The notes under the pieces: model-generated
What the model was told of the DNA's origin: nothing
Seen by the model: only the letters and a program-made list of their open reading frames with translations
The model's database searches: none
Shown: one piece after another, positions 42,816 to 55,080 of the stretch
Layout: each line of letters starts with the position of its first letter
Position numbering within the stretch: the stretch's first letter is position 1
Translations under genes and position numbers: made by a program
DNA from: Chrysogorgia sp. JL179-B06
Lineage: Eukaryota; Cnidaria; Anthozoa; Scleralcyonacea; Chrysogorgiidae
Direction of reading: 5' to 3'
Assembly: GCA_035772405.1 (NCBI GenBank)
Contig: JAYKKM010000034.1
Coordinates: forward strand, 2,118,001 to 2,182,000
Length of the DNA stretch: 64,000 bases

Positions 42816-45800
42816 TTTGTTGCCTGCATTGTTTATTGTTTATAAAACTCAACATATGAATGCTGTGTGAAAATATGTTAACTGTTCTGAGGTAACTGTA
42901 ATATGTTTTTGAAAATATGTTAACTGTTCTGAGGTAACTGCAATATGTTTTATAAGCTTTGTTGCCTGCATTGTTTATAAATTATTGTTTATATGTCTAT
43001 ATACAAAATAAAGTCGATGCTAATCAACAGTTTATTGTTTCATACACAATATATAAACCTTCGACATTATAATTATTTAGAGATTTTAGAGCAACCTTTC
43101 AAAAGTGTCCACTTTTGAATTCTATAATTGCTTCTCGAATAAACCTGTTTCACTTGATATGTGTAAGCTTAAATGGGCCTCCAAAATGTGCTGGTTATCA
43201 ATAAGTCTGTATCGATAAACTCTGTGACACCCATACCAACTATCAAGATCAATACGTCTATTATTATTTATTATTATTAAAGAGTAAAGAGTTTGTTATT
43301 TGCTGGTTTAGCAATGACAGCCTGTTGCCATGTACTTTCCATTGTTACAATGCACAGACAGATACAAACTTTTCATACTGATTTTTGGCTAGTTTCATGA
43401 TTACTATAGCTGTATATGAAGGCAAGCTGTACATGGAGGCAAGCTCGCTCTCTAATCGAGATAGTAATAATAGTCCTGATATTACAGTACATGAGGCAGG
43501 CTAGCCCACATGCCAGACTTGCTAGCAAACACACCATTTGCCAACTGTTACTTGGTCTGTACAGCCAGATACATTTTTGATATTACATGAAGCGAGCTGG
43601 CCCAATAATAAATGTGCTAAATTTATGAATATGTTTACTGGCTCAAAATGTTGACTTCACAAAGAAATAAAGATTTTGAATTATATTTCTTTGAGCTGTT
43701 TTGCTTATGATGTCTTGCTACTGCCAGCTAAATGGTTTGATTTAAATGCACTTGTCACTGGAAACCCCAGGTAAGTATGAGAGATTAGACTTATCAAGAA
43801 ACAAATCTAAGAAAATGCCCCACCTACAGTATAGGGGAAAATAACATCCTAAACCCCACCTACAAGTCACCTTCGGGGTTTCCTTGGGTGCCGTAGGGGT
43901 TTCCAGTGACAAGTACTGAGAACAATATAACTGATTTAATACTTGCTCAAACTGAACCTGTTTGCGGGACTGGCCAGATGAACTGTTGTTACATGAGCAC
44001 AGGCCGGGCTTGCTTGCCAGGTTGACCCTGTTGACTAGAACTGGATTAGGTCAGCAAACAGGATGGCTCATTTGGTGGGTCAGACTTCTCAGTAAGCCAG
44101 CTTGGATACTGAGCCAACTCACCTTCATATAATCAAAGCCGTTGGCCAACAATACGTTATGGGTTTGCAATGATGGAAAATTTAACCACCCCTGCACTGA
44201 CAGCTGTATAATTACATGTACCATTGTACCTACAACTATAGATTTGTGTATATTGAATTTGCCTACAATGTCTTTCAACAAGCCACAACCTCAAGTAGCC
44301 CGAGTTAACGCCTAGCGGGCGTCTTGTTATTATTAGTTTATTATTATTAGACGGGTCGACCCGGGTTTGGCGCGTGTAAACGGCCTCTAGATTATATATT
44401 TTGTGTAAAAGATTGACAGATATGTTTGACTAATTAACTTCCGGTGGTCGACTCAAGTCGGGGCACTGATGATACGAAAGGTCTCCACTAAAAATGTTTC
44501 CAATATATAAGTTACCACAGCTTTCGATTACAAAATTTTCAAAACGACTGTGAACATTAACCTTTAATCTATCATGTAGCCGATTTTCAAGCTAAGATTT
44601 TACCTAACAACTACATTAGACGTCAAAACAAATCACTACCGAAATCACTACCGCGAGACGCACAGTCAACGGCCTTCCGAATTGATGTAAACACTGACTC
44701 ATTGCCTTTCTGGTCTGGTTGTCTGTAATTTGTCCCGATTGTCGACAAAATTAACAAGTAAGAACATTTTAATAGCGATTTAATACAATTCTTGTGTAAA
44801 AATACCAAACAAACCCGCTTTACTGCTAAACTCGCTTCACTATTAATAAACTCGCTAGTTCGCTGTTAAACTCGCTTCACGTTACGGCTCCCTGTGATAA
44901 TGCACAAGTATTTATTTTAAGTTGCCACAAGTTCTCCCAAACGATATTATCAAATTCATAGCAAACGATATTATATTCTGAAATAAGTAATATTCTACAT
45001 CGCTGCCGTAACTTAGCATATTTCATTATTTTGACAACTTTCCCATTTCTTCGAACTGCAACAGAACTTAAACCATGTGTCAAACGACGCCAAACTTCGG
45101 AAATAAACGACATATTCCGAAATGCGATTGCGGTTAATATTGCGGTTAGGTTACGCGAGGTTGAACCGCGGACCGACCGAGGTTCGACCGCGGATCGACC
45201 GAGGATCGACTTCGGTTGAACCGGAGATGAACCCAGGTTGAACCGCGGATGATCCGCGGATGATCCGCGGATGAACCCCGGTTAATCGCGGTTTCTGTTA
45301 GGTTAATTCTAGGCAGTACTGTATGTACTAAGGAATCACGAATGTTTTATTACCGCGAAAAGATACCAAAGGGTTATCGGTGGAAATGGCTGATGTCTTA
45401 GGATCATTTTGTAAAATGTAAAAATTCCGATTGATAATATTTTTAACTTTAAAATTGAAAGGATGAAATGCTAGAACTAGAGGAATTTTGTTGTTTGAAA
45501 CTTGTTCCAAAGGTTGGTTCAATGGCGTCTAAACGGGGGACGAGAAAAGCTTTCTGTACGACGAGAAAAGCTTTCTGTTTTCTGTACGTCAGTATTTCGT
45601 CTCTAAGAAAGCTTGTCAGTAGGCTTGTACGAGACCGACGTTTTCTGCGAATCACAATCAATCGAAATTAAAAGATCAAGGAACGACAAATATATAAGCC
45701 CTATTTATTTTATTTCTCACCTCGTCTTACTCTGATGAATGGCTCCGCTCGAAACGTCTGTATTTCGTCTCTAAGGTCTATATAGCGTCTATATAAGGAT

Positions 45801-46076
45801 TTATGGTGAAAATATCACCCTCGCGTTCGGAGCCGGACGAGGGGAATATATATATTTATTCGTCCATCAAAAGAAAGCATATACCGATAGGAACATAACG
45901 ATTAATCCGTTGCGATTGATTGCAATGTATTCTTTAATTTTTATTTGGTCGACATATTAGGCGGACTGTTAGGTCAATAAAACCAAAACAATTTTCAAGA
46001 TGAAATCCTATATTCTGGTTATTGCATTGGCATACATTACCAGCGTATTTCTTTTTAGAATGGTATAGTTCCAAGT
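42605..46076. other. Gene-poor region between the two Kolobok copies
   Basis: Contains local repeats of a unit of about 110 bp (tatgaatgctgtgtgaaaat ... gaggtaactg) at 42250-42320, 42845-42905 and 42908-42955, TTATTATTA microsatellites near 43260 and 44330, cccgggtcgacccg-type motifs (41740-41830, 44345-44365), and the right arm of the inverted-repeat element (to 45321). I see no convincing gene. Confidence 0.45.
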
Positions 46077-46389
46077 TGTTAAAGGGGAACTCCACTCCCA
46101 AGACAAGTTACGTTTATATAAAAGATCTTACCTTTATTAAGTTGTTCCTGAAGTATCTCTGTCTGAATATTTATATTGAAGGAGAAATAGCTCGCCAAAG
46201 TTCGCGATTTTTGTAAATTTCGACGCCATGTTGTTTTTTTCCGTGCAGACGCGGATTTGTCAGCGCCCTCACTTTGTGACGTCAGTGCGTGCTTCTTGTG
46301 CATAAATTTATCGCGGGAAATGTAAAACACATACTAGCTAACTAGTGCGCTTTCACAAATCGCAAATTCAAAGCAAAATTAAAAACAAA

Positions 46390-49067
46390 ATGCCGCATTG
46401 TACGGTGCCTTTGTGTACAAATGGTAGTAGAAAGACCAAAGGAACAGATATAAGTTACCACAGTTTGCCAAGTGGGCCCCTCAAAAGTATTTGGCTACGG
46501 AATTTGCGTCGAGAGAATCCTCGTGAACACAGCAACACGTACGTCTGTAGTGAACATTTTACACCGGATTGTTTTGAACCTGCTTTTGAAATAATTCCTG
46601 GGTTTAAGAAGCATAAGCATCTAAAACCGTCTGCAGTACCAACTATATTCGCCTTTCCGACAAAGTTTAATGGGAACAGGACTATAGCCTCAAGTTTAAA
46701 GCAAATACGAAGTCGAGCTACTAAGGTTTGATGATTTTTTTGTGTTCGCTTATTTTATGTTTTAAACTCTTTACGAAATTCAACCTGCCTTTGCCTAATA
46801 ATATAATACCAATGTTAATTATATTTGCAATATGTACACAATACAGGTAAAATATAATCTCTTATAATGATCTTTGGTACTTTTATATATACAACCTATA
46901 ATATATTATATGTATATTTATATACATGTATGTACAACATGTCTAAAGTACACTAGGGTTACAAATTTGGTAAAGTCAGAAAACATAAAGGACAGGAGGT
47001 TATTGATTATTGGTGCATATCTGCTACAGTATCCATATTTTGGTTTTGCTTCACATTATCAAGGTTTCAACATTGTTAGAAGAACCAATTTCTGATGATT
47101 CACCTGGACCATTTTGCACATATGAAAAAATGGACACTTGTAATGATGACCTAACCAATTGTTTAGACCTGAATGCTGAAAACAAAAAAGTTACTGAAAA
47201 CAAGGAAGTTCATACAGATGTTGTGAACATAAAGATGTTCAGAACAGTTGCAACCCAAACTGAAAATGTCCATGTAGAAACAGGATCTCGCATACACCCT
47301 GATGATGTTAACCAGTTGTATCACATATAAGATCACAATTATTCCCTGGGTCCAAATACGGAACTATTGACAGATGATGAGGTTGCACGATGACCTAGTG
47401 TCTCGACGGATACTAATGAAACCACGCCACTGGTTGGTGGAGACATAAATGAGGTGACTGTGGAATCAGTTGATACACAAGAAGCATGTACCATGGAAGA
47501 TATTGCTGATGCAGAATTGAGTGATAGCTCTTATTGTCCTTCCTCTTCAGACGATGACTTTGAAAAAGATGATGAACAGTTTAATACCACTGCATGCGCC
47601 TAAGGAAAAAAATGTATAGTATTTGAAAGTCAGTTGAACAAATTATTTGTACATTGTCAAAAGTGCTGTGGTCCTATTGACACAACATCTCAAAAGACTC
47701 GGGGCAGTATGATAATTATCACTGCAAATTGTATCAATGGCCATGCTACAACCTGGCAATCACAGCCATCAATTGATGGAAGTGGAGCAGGAAACCTTCT
47801 CATTCCAGCAGCCATTCTCTTCAGTGGCAACACATATAAACGTATTGCAGACTTTGCAAAATACATAAACGTAGAATTTGTTAGTTCCTCCTACTACTAC
47901 AAGATCCAGAGTACAACATTGTTCCCTGTAGTGCATCAAACTTGGAAAAAAAGTCAAACTATCTGTTGTTAGAAAGATCAAGCAAAGCAGCAGTGTGGAT
48001 GTATGTGGTGATGGTAGGTTTGATAGTCCCAGACATTCGGCAAAATTTGGTACGTACACCCTCATGGATGAATCATCAAGACTGATCATTGAATTCAGCG
48101 TTGTGCAAGTGACAGAGGTAACCTCATCAAATGCCATGGAGTACGAAGGATGCAAAAGAACACTGGATTCAATAATCAAAAAGAAAGTACCAATCCGCTG
48201 CCTTAAAACGACCGCCACATCACCATCACAGCAAAAATGAGGAGCAACTACCCAAAAATTAAGCACCAATATGATGTGTGGCATTTAAGCAATTGGGTCA
48301 CCATAAAGCTTACCATGAAAGCCAAAAAGAAAGGCTGGGAGGAGTTGATGCCCTGGATCCAAAGTGTTGCTAACCATTTGTGGTGGTCTGCAGCTACATG
48401 TGATGAAGATGTTGATATCCTCAAGGAGAAATGGTTGTTGCTAGTGTTACACCATATCGTAGGGAAACATCGCTGGCGAGCATCCTCTACACACAAACTA
48501 ATAAAGAAATGTGGATATCCTGCACTAAGTCGAAAAGACCAGAATAACACAAAATGGCTCGAAAGTGGTTCTCCTGCTCATGTTGCTTTGGAAGATGTTG
48601 TCACCAACAAAAAGCTGCTGAAAGATATTGGTAAACTCACTGAGTTTCATCACACTGGTGAGTTAGAGTCTTACCATTTAGTCCCTTATGACAAAGTATG
48701 TGCCAAAGCGAGAGCAATTTGTTATAATGGAATGGTAGCTAGGACTCAGCTAGCAGTCTTGGACCACAATGCCAATGTAGACAGAAGCCAGGCCGAGGTC
48801 ACACAGGGAATCAACAAAGGAGAGAAGCGGTACAAGGTTGTCTGCACTAAGCAAAGAAAGAACTGGGTGGCCAAGGAAATCAAAACCCCAAAATCAAACA
48901 ACCATGTGGAAATTATGATGAATGATGTAATATTGTGTAAGAAAGGGAAGAAATTTCAATACAAACCAACTCCTCAAGCTAAATGTATTGCCCCAACCCC
49001 CAGAGCTTCAAAGCAGATTGTTATTGAGGAACGCTTAACAAGAATGAACAAAAAAAGTACTGAATAG
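46390..49067 (+). pseudogene. Kolobok THAP transposase, copy 2 (decayed)
   Basis: THAP exon 46390-46731 (MPHCTVPLC, YVCSEHFTPDCF) with donor ACTAAG|GTTTGA. Exon 2 starts near 47060 after an acceptor attatcaag. In-frame stops follow at about 47328, 47390 and 47600, and frameshifts at about 47960 and 48225. The DDE-like core is recognisable: VCGDGRFDSPRHSAKFG, the damaged second-Asp segment at about 48205, and FHHTGELESYH at about 48650. It is more decayed than copy 1 and colinear with it. Confidence 0.8.
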
Positions 49068-49099
49068 CAAGCTAGCTAGCATGTTTTGAATAGAAAAAT

Positions 49100-52000
49100 A
49101 TTCATAAAATACCTCACATTCCTTAAGTGCTACAACAGTAACCGGCTTTTGGTCTCGGGCAATAGCGCTAATTGGTACAGTGTATATACCTGTAGTGGAA
49201 TTTGTTATTTCCGACAACTCAGATAAAATTACTATTTTCTCGGGCGCTATTCTATACGATTTTTTTAAATTTACATATGTTGCACAGAATTTAATGGTCT
49301 TTCTAATGGTAGTAGCTTCTTGACTGGCGCGGGCCTAAGAAAGATTCAGGCGATCGTTAAACATGACGGTCTTTTGGTCTCGCTAATTGGTAGGCCGGAA
49401 TTTGTCATTTCCGACTAACTCATATAAAATTACTATTTTCTCGCGCGCTATTCTATACGATTTTTTTTAATTTACATATGTTGCACAGAATTTAATGGTC
49501 TTTGTAATGGTAGTAGTTTCTTGACTGGCGCGGGCTTAAGAAAGATTCACGTGATCGTTAAACATGACGCCCTTTTGGTCTCGGGCAACAGCAGTAATTG
49601 GTAGGCCGAAATTTGTTATTTCCGACTACTCATATAAAATTACTATTTTCTCGCGCGCTATTCTATACGATTTTTTTTAATTTACATATGTTGCGCAGAA
49701 TTTAATGGTCTTTCTAATGGTAGTAGTTTCTTGACTGGCGCGGGCTTAAGAAAGATTCACGTGATCGTTAAACATGACGGTCTTTTGGTCTCGCTAATTA
49801 GTAGGCCGGAATTTGTCATTTCCGACTAACTCATATAAAATTACTATTACCATTAGTACTACTACCATTAGAAAGACCATCAAATTCTGCGCAACATATG
49901 TAAATTAAAAAAAATCGTATAGAATAACGCGCGAGAAAATAATAATTTTATATGAGTTAGTCGGAAATAACAAATTCCGGCCTACCAATTAGCGCTGTTG
50001 CCCGAGACCAAAAGGGCGTCATGTTTAACGATCACGTGAATCTTTCTTAAGCCCGCGCCAGTCAAGAAACTACTACCATTAGAAAGACCATTAAATTCTG
50101 TGCAACATATGTAAATAAAAAAAAATCGTATAGAATAGCGCGCGAGAAAATAGTAATTTTATATGAGTAGTCGGAAATAACAAATTCCACTACAGGTATA
50201 TACACTGTACCAATTAGCGCTATTGCCCGAGACCAAAAGCCGGTCATGTTTAACGTTCGCGTGAATCTTTCTTAGGCCCGCGCCAGTCAAGAAACTACTA
50301 CCATTAGAAAGACCATTAAATTCTGTGCAACATATGTAAATTTAAAAAAATTGTATAGAATAGCGCCCGAGAAAATAGTAATTTTATCTGAGTTGTCGGA
50401 AATAACAAATTCCACTACAGGTATATACCAATTAGCGGTCTTGCCCGAGACCAAAAGACCGTCATGTTTAACGATCGCCTGAATCCTTCTTAAGCCCGCG
50501 CCAGTCAAGGAGCTACTACCATTAGAAAGACCATTAAATTCTGTGCAACATATATAAATTTAAAAAAATCGTATAGAATAGCGCGCGAGAAAATAGTAAT
50601 TTTATATGAGTTAGTCGGAAATGACAAATTCCGGCCTAACAATCAGCGAGACCAAAAGACCGTCATGTTTAACGATCGCCTGAATCTTTTTTAGGCCCGC
50701 GCCAGTCAAGAAACTACTACCATTAGAAAGACCATTAAATTCTGCGCAACATATGTAAATTTCAAAAATTCGTACGGAATAGCGCGCGAGAAAATAGTAA
50801 TTTTATATGAGTTAGTCGGAAATAACAAATTCCGGCCTATCAATTAGCGCTGTTGCCCGAGACCAAAAGGATGTCATGTTTAACGATCACGTGAATCTTT
50901 CTTAAGCCCGCGCCAGTCAAGAAACTACTACAATTAGAAAGACCATTAAATTCTGCGCAACATATGTAAATTAAAAAAAATCGTATAGAATAGCGCCCGA
51001 GAAAATAGTAATTTTATCCGAGTTGTCGGAAATAACAAATTCCACTACAGGTATATACACTGTACCAATTAGCGCTATACCGAGACCAAAAGCCGGTCAT
51101 GTTTAACGTTCGCGTGAATCTTTCTTAGGCCTGCACCAGTCAAGAAACTACTACCATTAGAAAGACCATTAAATTCTGTGCAACATATGTAAATTAAAAA
51201 AAATCGTATAGAATAGCGCCCGAGAAAATAGTAATTTTATCTGAGTTGTCGGAAATAACAAATTCCGGCCTACCAATTAGCGCCGTTGCCCGAGAACATG
51301 AAAACGATCATGTTTAACGATCGCATGAATCTTTCTTAAGCCCGCGCCAGTCAAGGAACTACTGCCATTAGTAAGACCATTAAATTCTGTGCAACATATA
51401 TAAATTTAAAAAAATCGTATAGAATAGCGCGCCAGAAAATAGTAATTTTATATGAGTTAGTCGGAAATGACAAATTCCGGCCTAACAATCAGCCAGACCA
51501 AAAGACCGTCATGTTTAACGATCGCCTGAATCTTTCTTAGGCCCGCGCCAGTCAAGAAACTACTACCATTAGAAAGACCATTAAATTCTGCGCAACATAT
51601 GTAAATTTTAAAAATTCGTACGGAATAGCGCGCGAGAAAATAGTAATTTTATATGAGTTAGTCGGAAATAACAAATTCCAGCCTACCAATTAGCGCTGTT
51701 GCCCGAGACCAAAAGGATGTCATGTTTAACGATCACGTGAATCTTTCTCAAGCCCGCGCCAGTCAAGAAACTACTACAATTAGAAAGACCATTAAATTAT
51801 GCGCAACATATGTAAATTAAAAAAAATCGTATAGAATAGCGCCCGAGAAAATAGTAATTTTATCCGAGTTGTCTGAAATAACAAATTCCACTACAGGTAT
51901 ATACACTGTACCAATTAGCGCTATACCGAGACCAAAAGCAGGTCATGTTTAACGTTCGCGTGAATCTTTCTTAGGCCCGCGCCAGTCAAGAAACTACTAC

Positions 52001-52525
52001 CATTAGAAAGACCATTAAATTCTGTGCAACATATGTAAATTTTAAAAAATCGTATAGAATAGCGCACGAGAAAATAGTAATGTTATATGAGTTAGTCGGA
52101 AATAACAAATTCCGGCCTACCAATTAGCGAGACCAAAAGACCGTCATGTTTAACGATCGCGTGAATCTTTCTTAAGCTCGCGCCAGTCAAGAAACTACTA
52201 CCATTAGAAAGACCATTAAATTCTGTGCAACATATGTAAATTTAAAAAAATCGTATAGAATAGCGCCCGAGAAAATAGTAATTTTATCTGAGTTGTCGGA
52301 AATAACAAATTCCACTACAGGTATATACCAATTAGCGCTCTTGCCCGAGACCAAAAGCCGGTCATGTTTAACGTTCGCGTGAATCTTTCTTAGGCCTGGT
52401 CCAGTCATGTAACTACTACCGTTAGAAAGACCATTAAATTCTGTGCAACATATGTAAATTTAAAAAAACGTATAGAATAGCGCCCGAGAAAATAGTAATT
52501 TTATCTGAGTTGTCGGAAACAGATG
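49100..52525. repeat. Satellite array, about 200-225-bp units, with an orientation switch
   Basis: About 16 diverged units. The unit includes cttttggtctcg, ttccgactaactcatataaa, attactattttctcgcgcgc, cattagaaagaccatta-type and cttgactggcgcggg blocks. The first four units (49130-49850) run in plus orientation. At about 49850 the array turns and the other 12 or so (49855-52520) run in minus orientation. Small open frames inside are repeat artefacts. Several units contain ggtatatacactgtacc. Confidence 0.85.
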
Positions 52526-52529
52526 GCTA

Positions 52530-52594
52530 CCCGCTGAATCGACGGCTGAATCGAAGGCTGAATCGACGGCTGAATCGAAGGCTGAATCGACGGC
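52530..52594. repeat. 12-bp minisatellite at the satellite/gene junction
   Basis: Tandem ctgaatcgacgg / ctgaatcgaagg units (about five) between the truncated ballast gene and the satellite array. They extend the truncated frame with a VDSAFDSA-type repeat, which is not native protein sequence. Confidence 0.8.
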
Positions 52595-52611
52595 GTACTT
52601 CACAGTGATAA

Positions 52612-53237
52612 GAACAACACGTATTTCTTTCCCCAGAACTTCCCAACACCATCGCACCAACTGGCGGTATGCTGTATGCCTATACATTTTATGTTCAGGC
52701 CCTTCGTATGCAGTATTTCCGTACTGCTGTTTGTATTGTAGCCAGGCCGCCTGTAATACCCATATATCTAGACAGACTGTACGAAAGCCTGGGTTATCGG
52801 TAATGCACTGATATCTTTCTGCTGGCTGCACGCGTTCAAACACCTCGTCGTTTTTATTGACTGTTTGTTCAACTTCATGACAACAAAGACACTCTTCCTC
52901 CCTGTCCATCATTTGACAATGTTCGCATATACACCTAACGAAGTAACGATGAAAAACTGTTTTCTTAAATATGCTACAATTCAATAACAAGAATTCACAA
53001 ATATAAACTTTATATTACGTACCAGTCAAGATTATCTAGGCGAACAGTCGGCTGTTCCTCGTCGATCAACATCTCGTCTGCGGCAGATTCTCATTCACTG
53101 CTACTAGTTTCACGTCTAGGCTCGAACTGATAGCCAAGGATAACACCTTCTTGTCAAATGTTCCCGTGAATTTCATCGAAACTCTGATCTGATGAACTAG
53201 AAATAGCGCTCCAAACCGATGATTCGTCACTCGACAT
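52612..53237 (-). pseudogene. P2X7-type ballast-domain gene, Kolobok copy 2 (two exons, 3' truncated)
   Basis: Exon 1 runs from an ATG at 53237 to 53023 and ends in a segment with LDNLDW split across the junction. The donor is GTACGT, the intron is 53022-52935 (88 bp) ending in TTAG, and exon 2 begins at 52934 with CICEHC, EECLCCHE, CITDNPGFRTVCLD, YKQQYG and YRHTAYRQLVRWCWE. Exon 1 has two in-frame TGA codons, both plausible CpG decay (from CGA). Exon 2 stops matching copy 1 after KEIRVVL at 52612, where the minisatellite begins. This copy preserves the exon that copy 1 lacks. Confidence 0.82.
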
Positions 53238-53502
53238 GATGAATAATATACAAAACACTTCGCTTGCAAAAACAATAACATCTCAGAAGCACGCACTGAC
53301 GTCACAAAGTGAGGGCGCTGACAAATCCGCGTCTGCACGGAAAAGAACAACATGGCGTCGAAATTTACACAAATCGCGAACTTTGGCGAGCTATTTCTCC
53401 TTCAATATAAATATTTAGACAGAGATACTTCAGGAACAACCTAATAAAGGTAAGATCTTTTATGTAAACGTAACTTGTCTCGGGAGTGGAGTTCCCCTTT
53501 AA

Positions 53503-55080
53503 ACGATTGTGATGATGGTTGTATATGAAATCAATCACTTTGTTGCTCATTATATATACCTAACTCAGGCACTGCTCTACAAAAACACGGTACCACGTCG
53601 CTGTATCTACATGGATAGCCAATCGTTTGAACGGGATACAGAGTACTTCAATGCCATCACACACTGTCCCTGGGTGACATTTAAACAATTCCATGGGGAT
53701 ATGCATGATTTGTTAGGTGAATAAAGGGATGTAATTTTTATCGAAACGAAACTCTATTTTGCACTCATGCATGTCAGTATCATCCTTTTCATACAGGTAA
53801 AACTTTCCATAATCATTGTAAGGGTAAAGCAAATTTTCAGATCAATTTTCCTCGTATGATATGAAAAAGTTCTCTTAATTTATAAAGCCTTGGTCGAAGG
53901 AAAAGAGTAACATATCATGCACTTCTTTAAAGTCATGATGTTAACGATCACCGTTGTCGTCGATGTTGTGCGATCTTAAAGACCCCTGTCATTAATAAAC
54001 GGGCTGTCGCATTTTCTAGAGTCTGGTGGGGGATCTTGACGGAGCTGCGGATATACTCGACACATCATCTAGATCCTATGGGGGGTCATCATTGCTGAAC
54101 TGGTTTGTAGGTCACATGCTAATGACCTGTTTGTAATTTTTGGCTATCAAACTGAAATTGCACGGGAATCTGAGTTTTAGGAGGCTCACACGCATGGCTG
54201 CGGTGTGTGAAATTTGTTAAAAGTGTCGAGGGTTTTTGCCTGAATTGTATTTTTTTCAAAAAGGGTATTTTTTTAAATACGCTGCAAACTTGCTGCGATT
54301 GTGTGGAATTGAGGTTAAACGTCGTATGAAATTTAAAAAAGTGAAATACTGTTCTCGTACCCCATAATCTATACTACTCCATAATTTACGTAACAGTCTA
54401 AGTTTTCGTTTTCATATGCTTCTGTTTAACTTAATTACTTCTTCGCCAGTACTTTTCATTTAATTCTTGCACTTGTTAGTTATTTATTTATCATCCTTTT
54501 TTATCTTCTTTCAAATCAACTCATACAAACCGCGTATCTATCCGGAAAAAACGTATGCTTCTCACTGCGGATGCAACTGCGGCGTGATATCGCAAGACAC
54601 CGGATTTTTCATCAATCAATAAGCATGCCCTATTTTGCATACGGACTAAAAATGAGCTGTACCATTTATATTTAATAAAGTTGATTTTTAAAATTTTCCA
54701 GAATATTCTTAGCTTTTATAATAATGTTAATGTGTTTATAACAATCTTAGTCAATTTTGCTATTTTTTCAGGATTTCAAACCAAAACCCACTCGATGCGC
54801 TTCCTGGACGTTTACTTGCAAATACGACTGAGGCAATAGAATTGTTAGTTACAGAACATTTGTGGTGTATTTAATAATTACACAAGATTAATATTTTATT
54901 ATATATTATTATAATTCAACAGGATATATAACCTAGTAAATTGATTAACGTGTCAATGTCTTTTTATCCTCTTTGGCTCAACGAACGCTTTTCCTTTATT
55001 TAATCCCACTGAAATTATTGTTTTTGTCTAGCATGGAAGGGCAATTTCCGTTCTCGTTTGTCTTTGTTTGAACTCCTACT
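53503..55080. other. No recognisable gene
   Basis: A 72-codon plus-strand frame at 53509-53724 (RRCIYMDSQSFERDTEYF) directly abuts the Kolobok TTAA. The sequence left of the transposon at 45999-46066 contains MKSYILVIALAYITSVFLF, a signal-anchor-like segment. These could be two pieces of one host ORF split by the transposon, but I see no family. The remainder is AT-rich without features. Confidence 0.3.

Larger units (their letters stand above)
36811..45321. mobile_element. Candidate large inverted-repeat element containing Kolobok copy 1
   Basis: The left end CAGTACTGCCTAGAATTAAC (36811, preceded by TA) is repeated in inverted orientation at 45321 (followed by TA), about 25 bp perfect. Inside each end are GC-rich degenerate repeats (ggttgcggttc at 36836-36915; gaccgaggttcgaccg-type at 45150-45290). 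A second inverted pair lies further in: acagggagccgtaacg and gtgaagcgagttta near 37697-37733, mirrored at about 44843-44896. TA duplications fit a mariner-like insertion, but I see no transposase for it. Alternatively these are two oppositely oriented MITEs. Confidence 0.45.
46083..53498. mobile_element. Kolobok-type DNA transposon, copy 2 (expanded)
   Basis: Flanked by TTAA at 46079-46082 and 53499-53502, with the same AGGGGAACTCC termini and long terminal repeats as copy 1, in the opposite orientation. It has the same two-gene layout: transposase on plus, ballast-domain gene on minus, tail to tail. It is 7.4 kb against 3.85 kb because a satellite array of about 3.4 kb (49100-52520) lies between the two genes. 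Confidence 0.85.

Noticed and set aside
45468..45671. 67-codon ORF with internal repeat RKAFC
   Set aside because: It is caused by a short local duplication (acgagaaaagctttctg) and has no other support.
49035..52408. Several 60-73-codon ORFs with near-identical sequence
   Set aside because: They are translations of the satellite unit and its inverse, with no sign of coding constraint.
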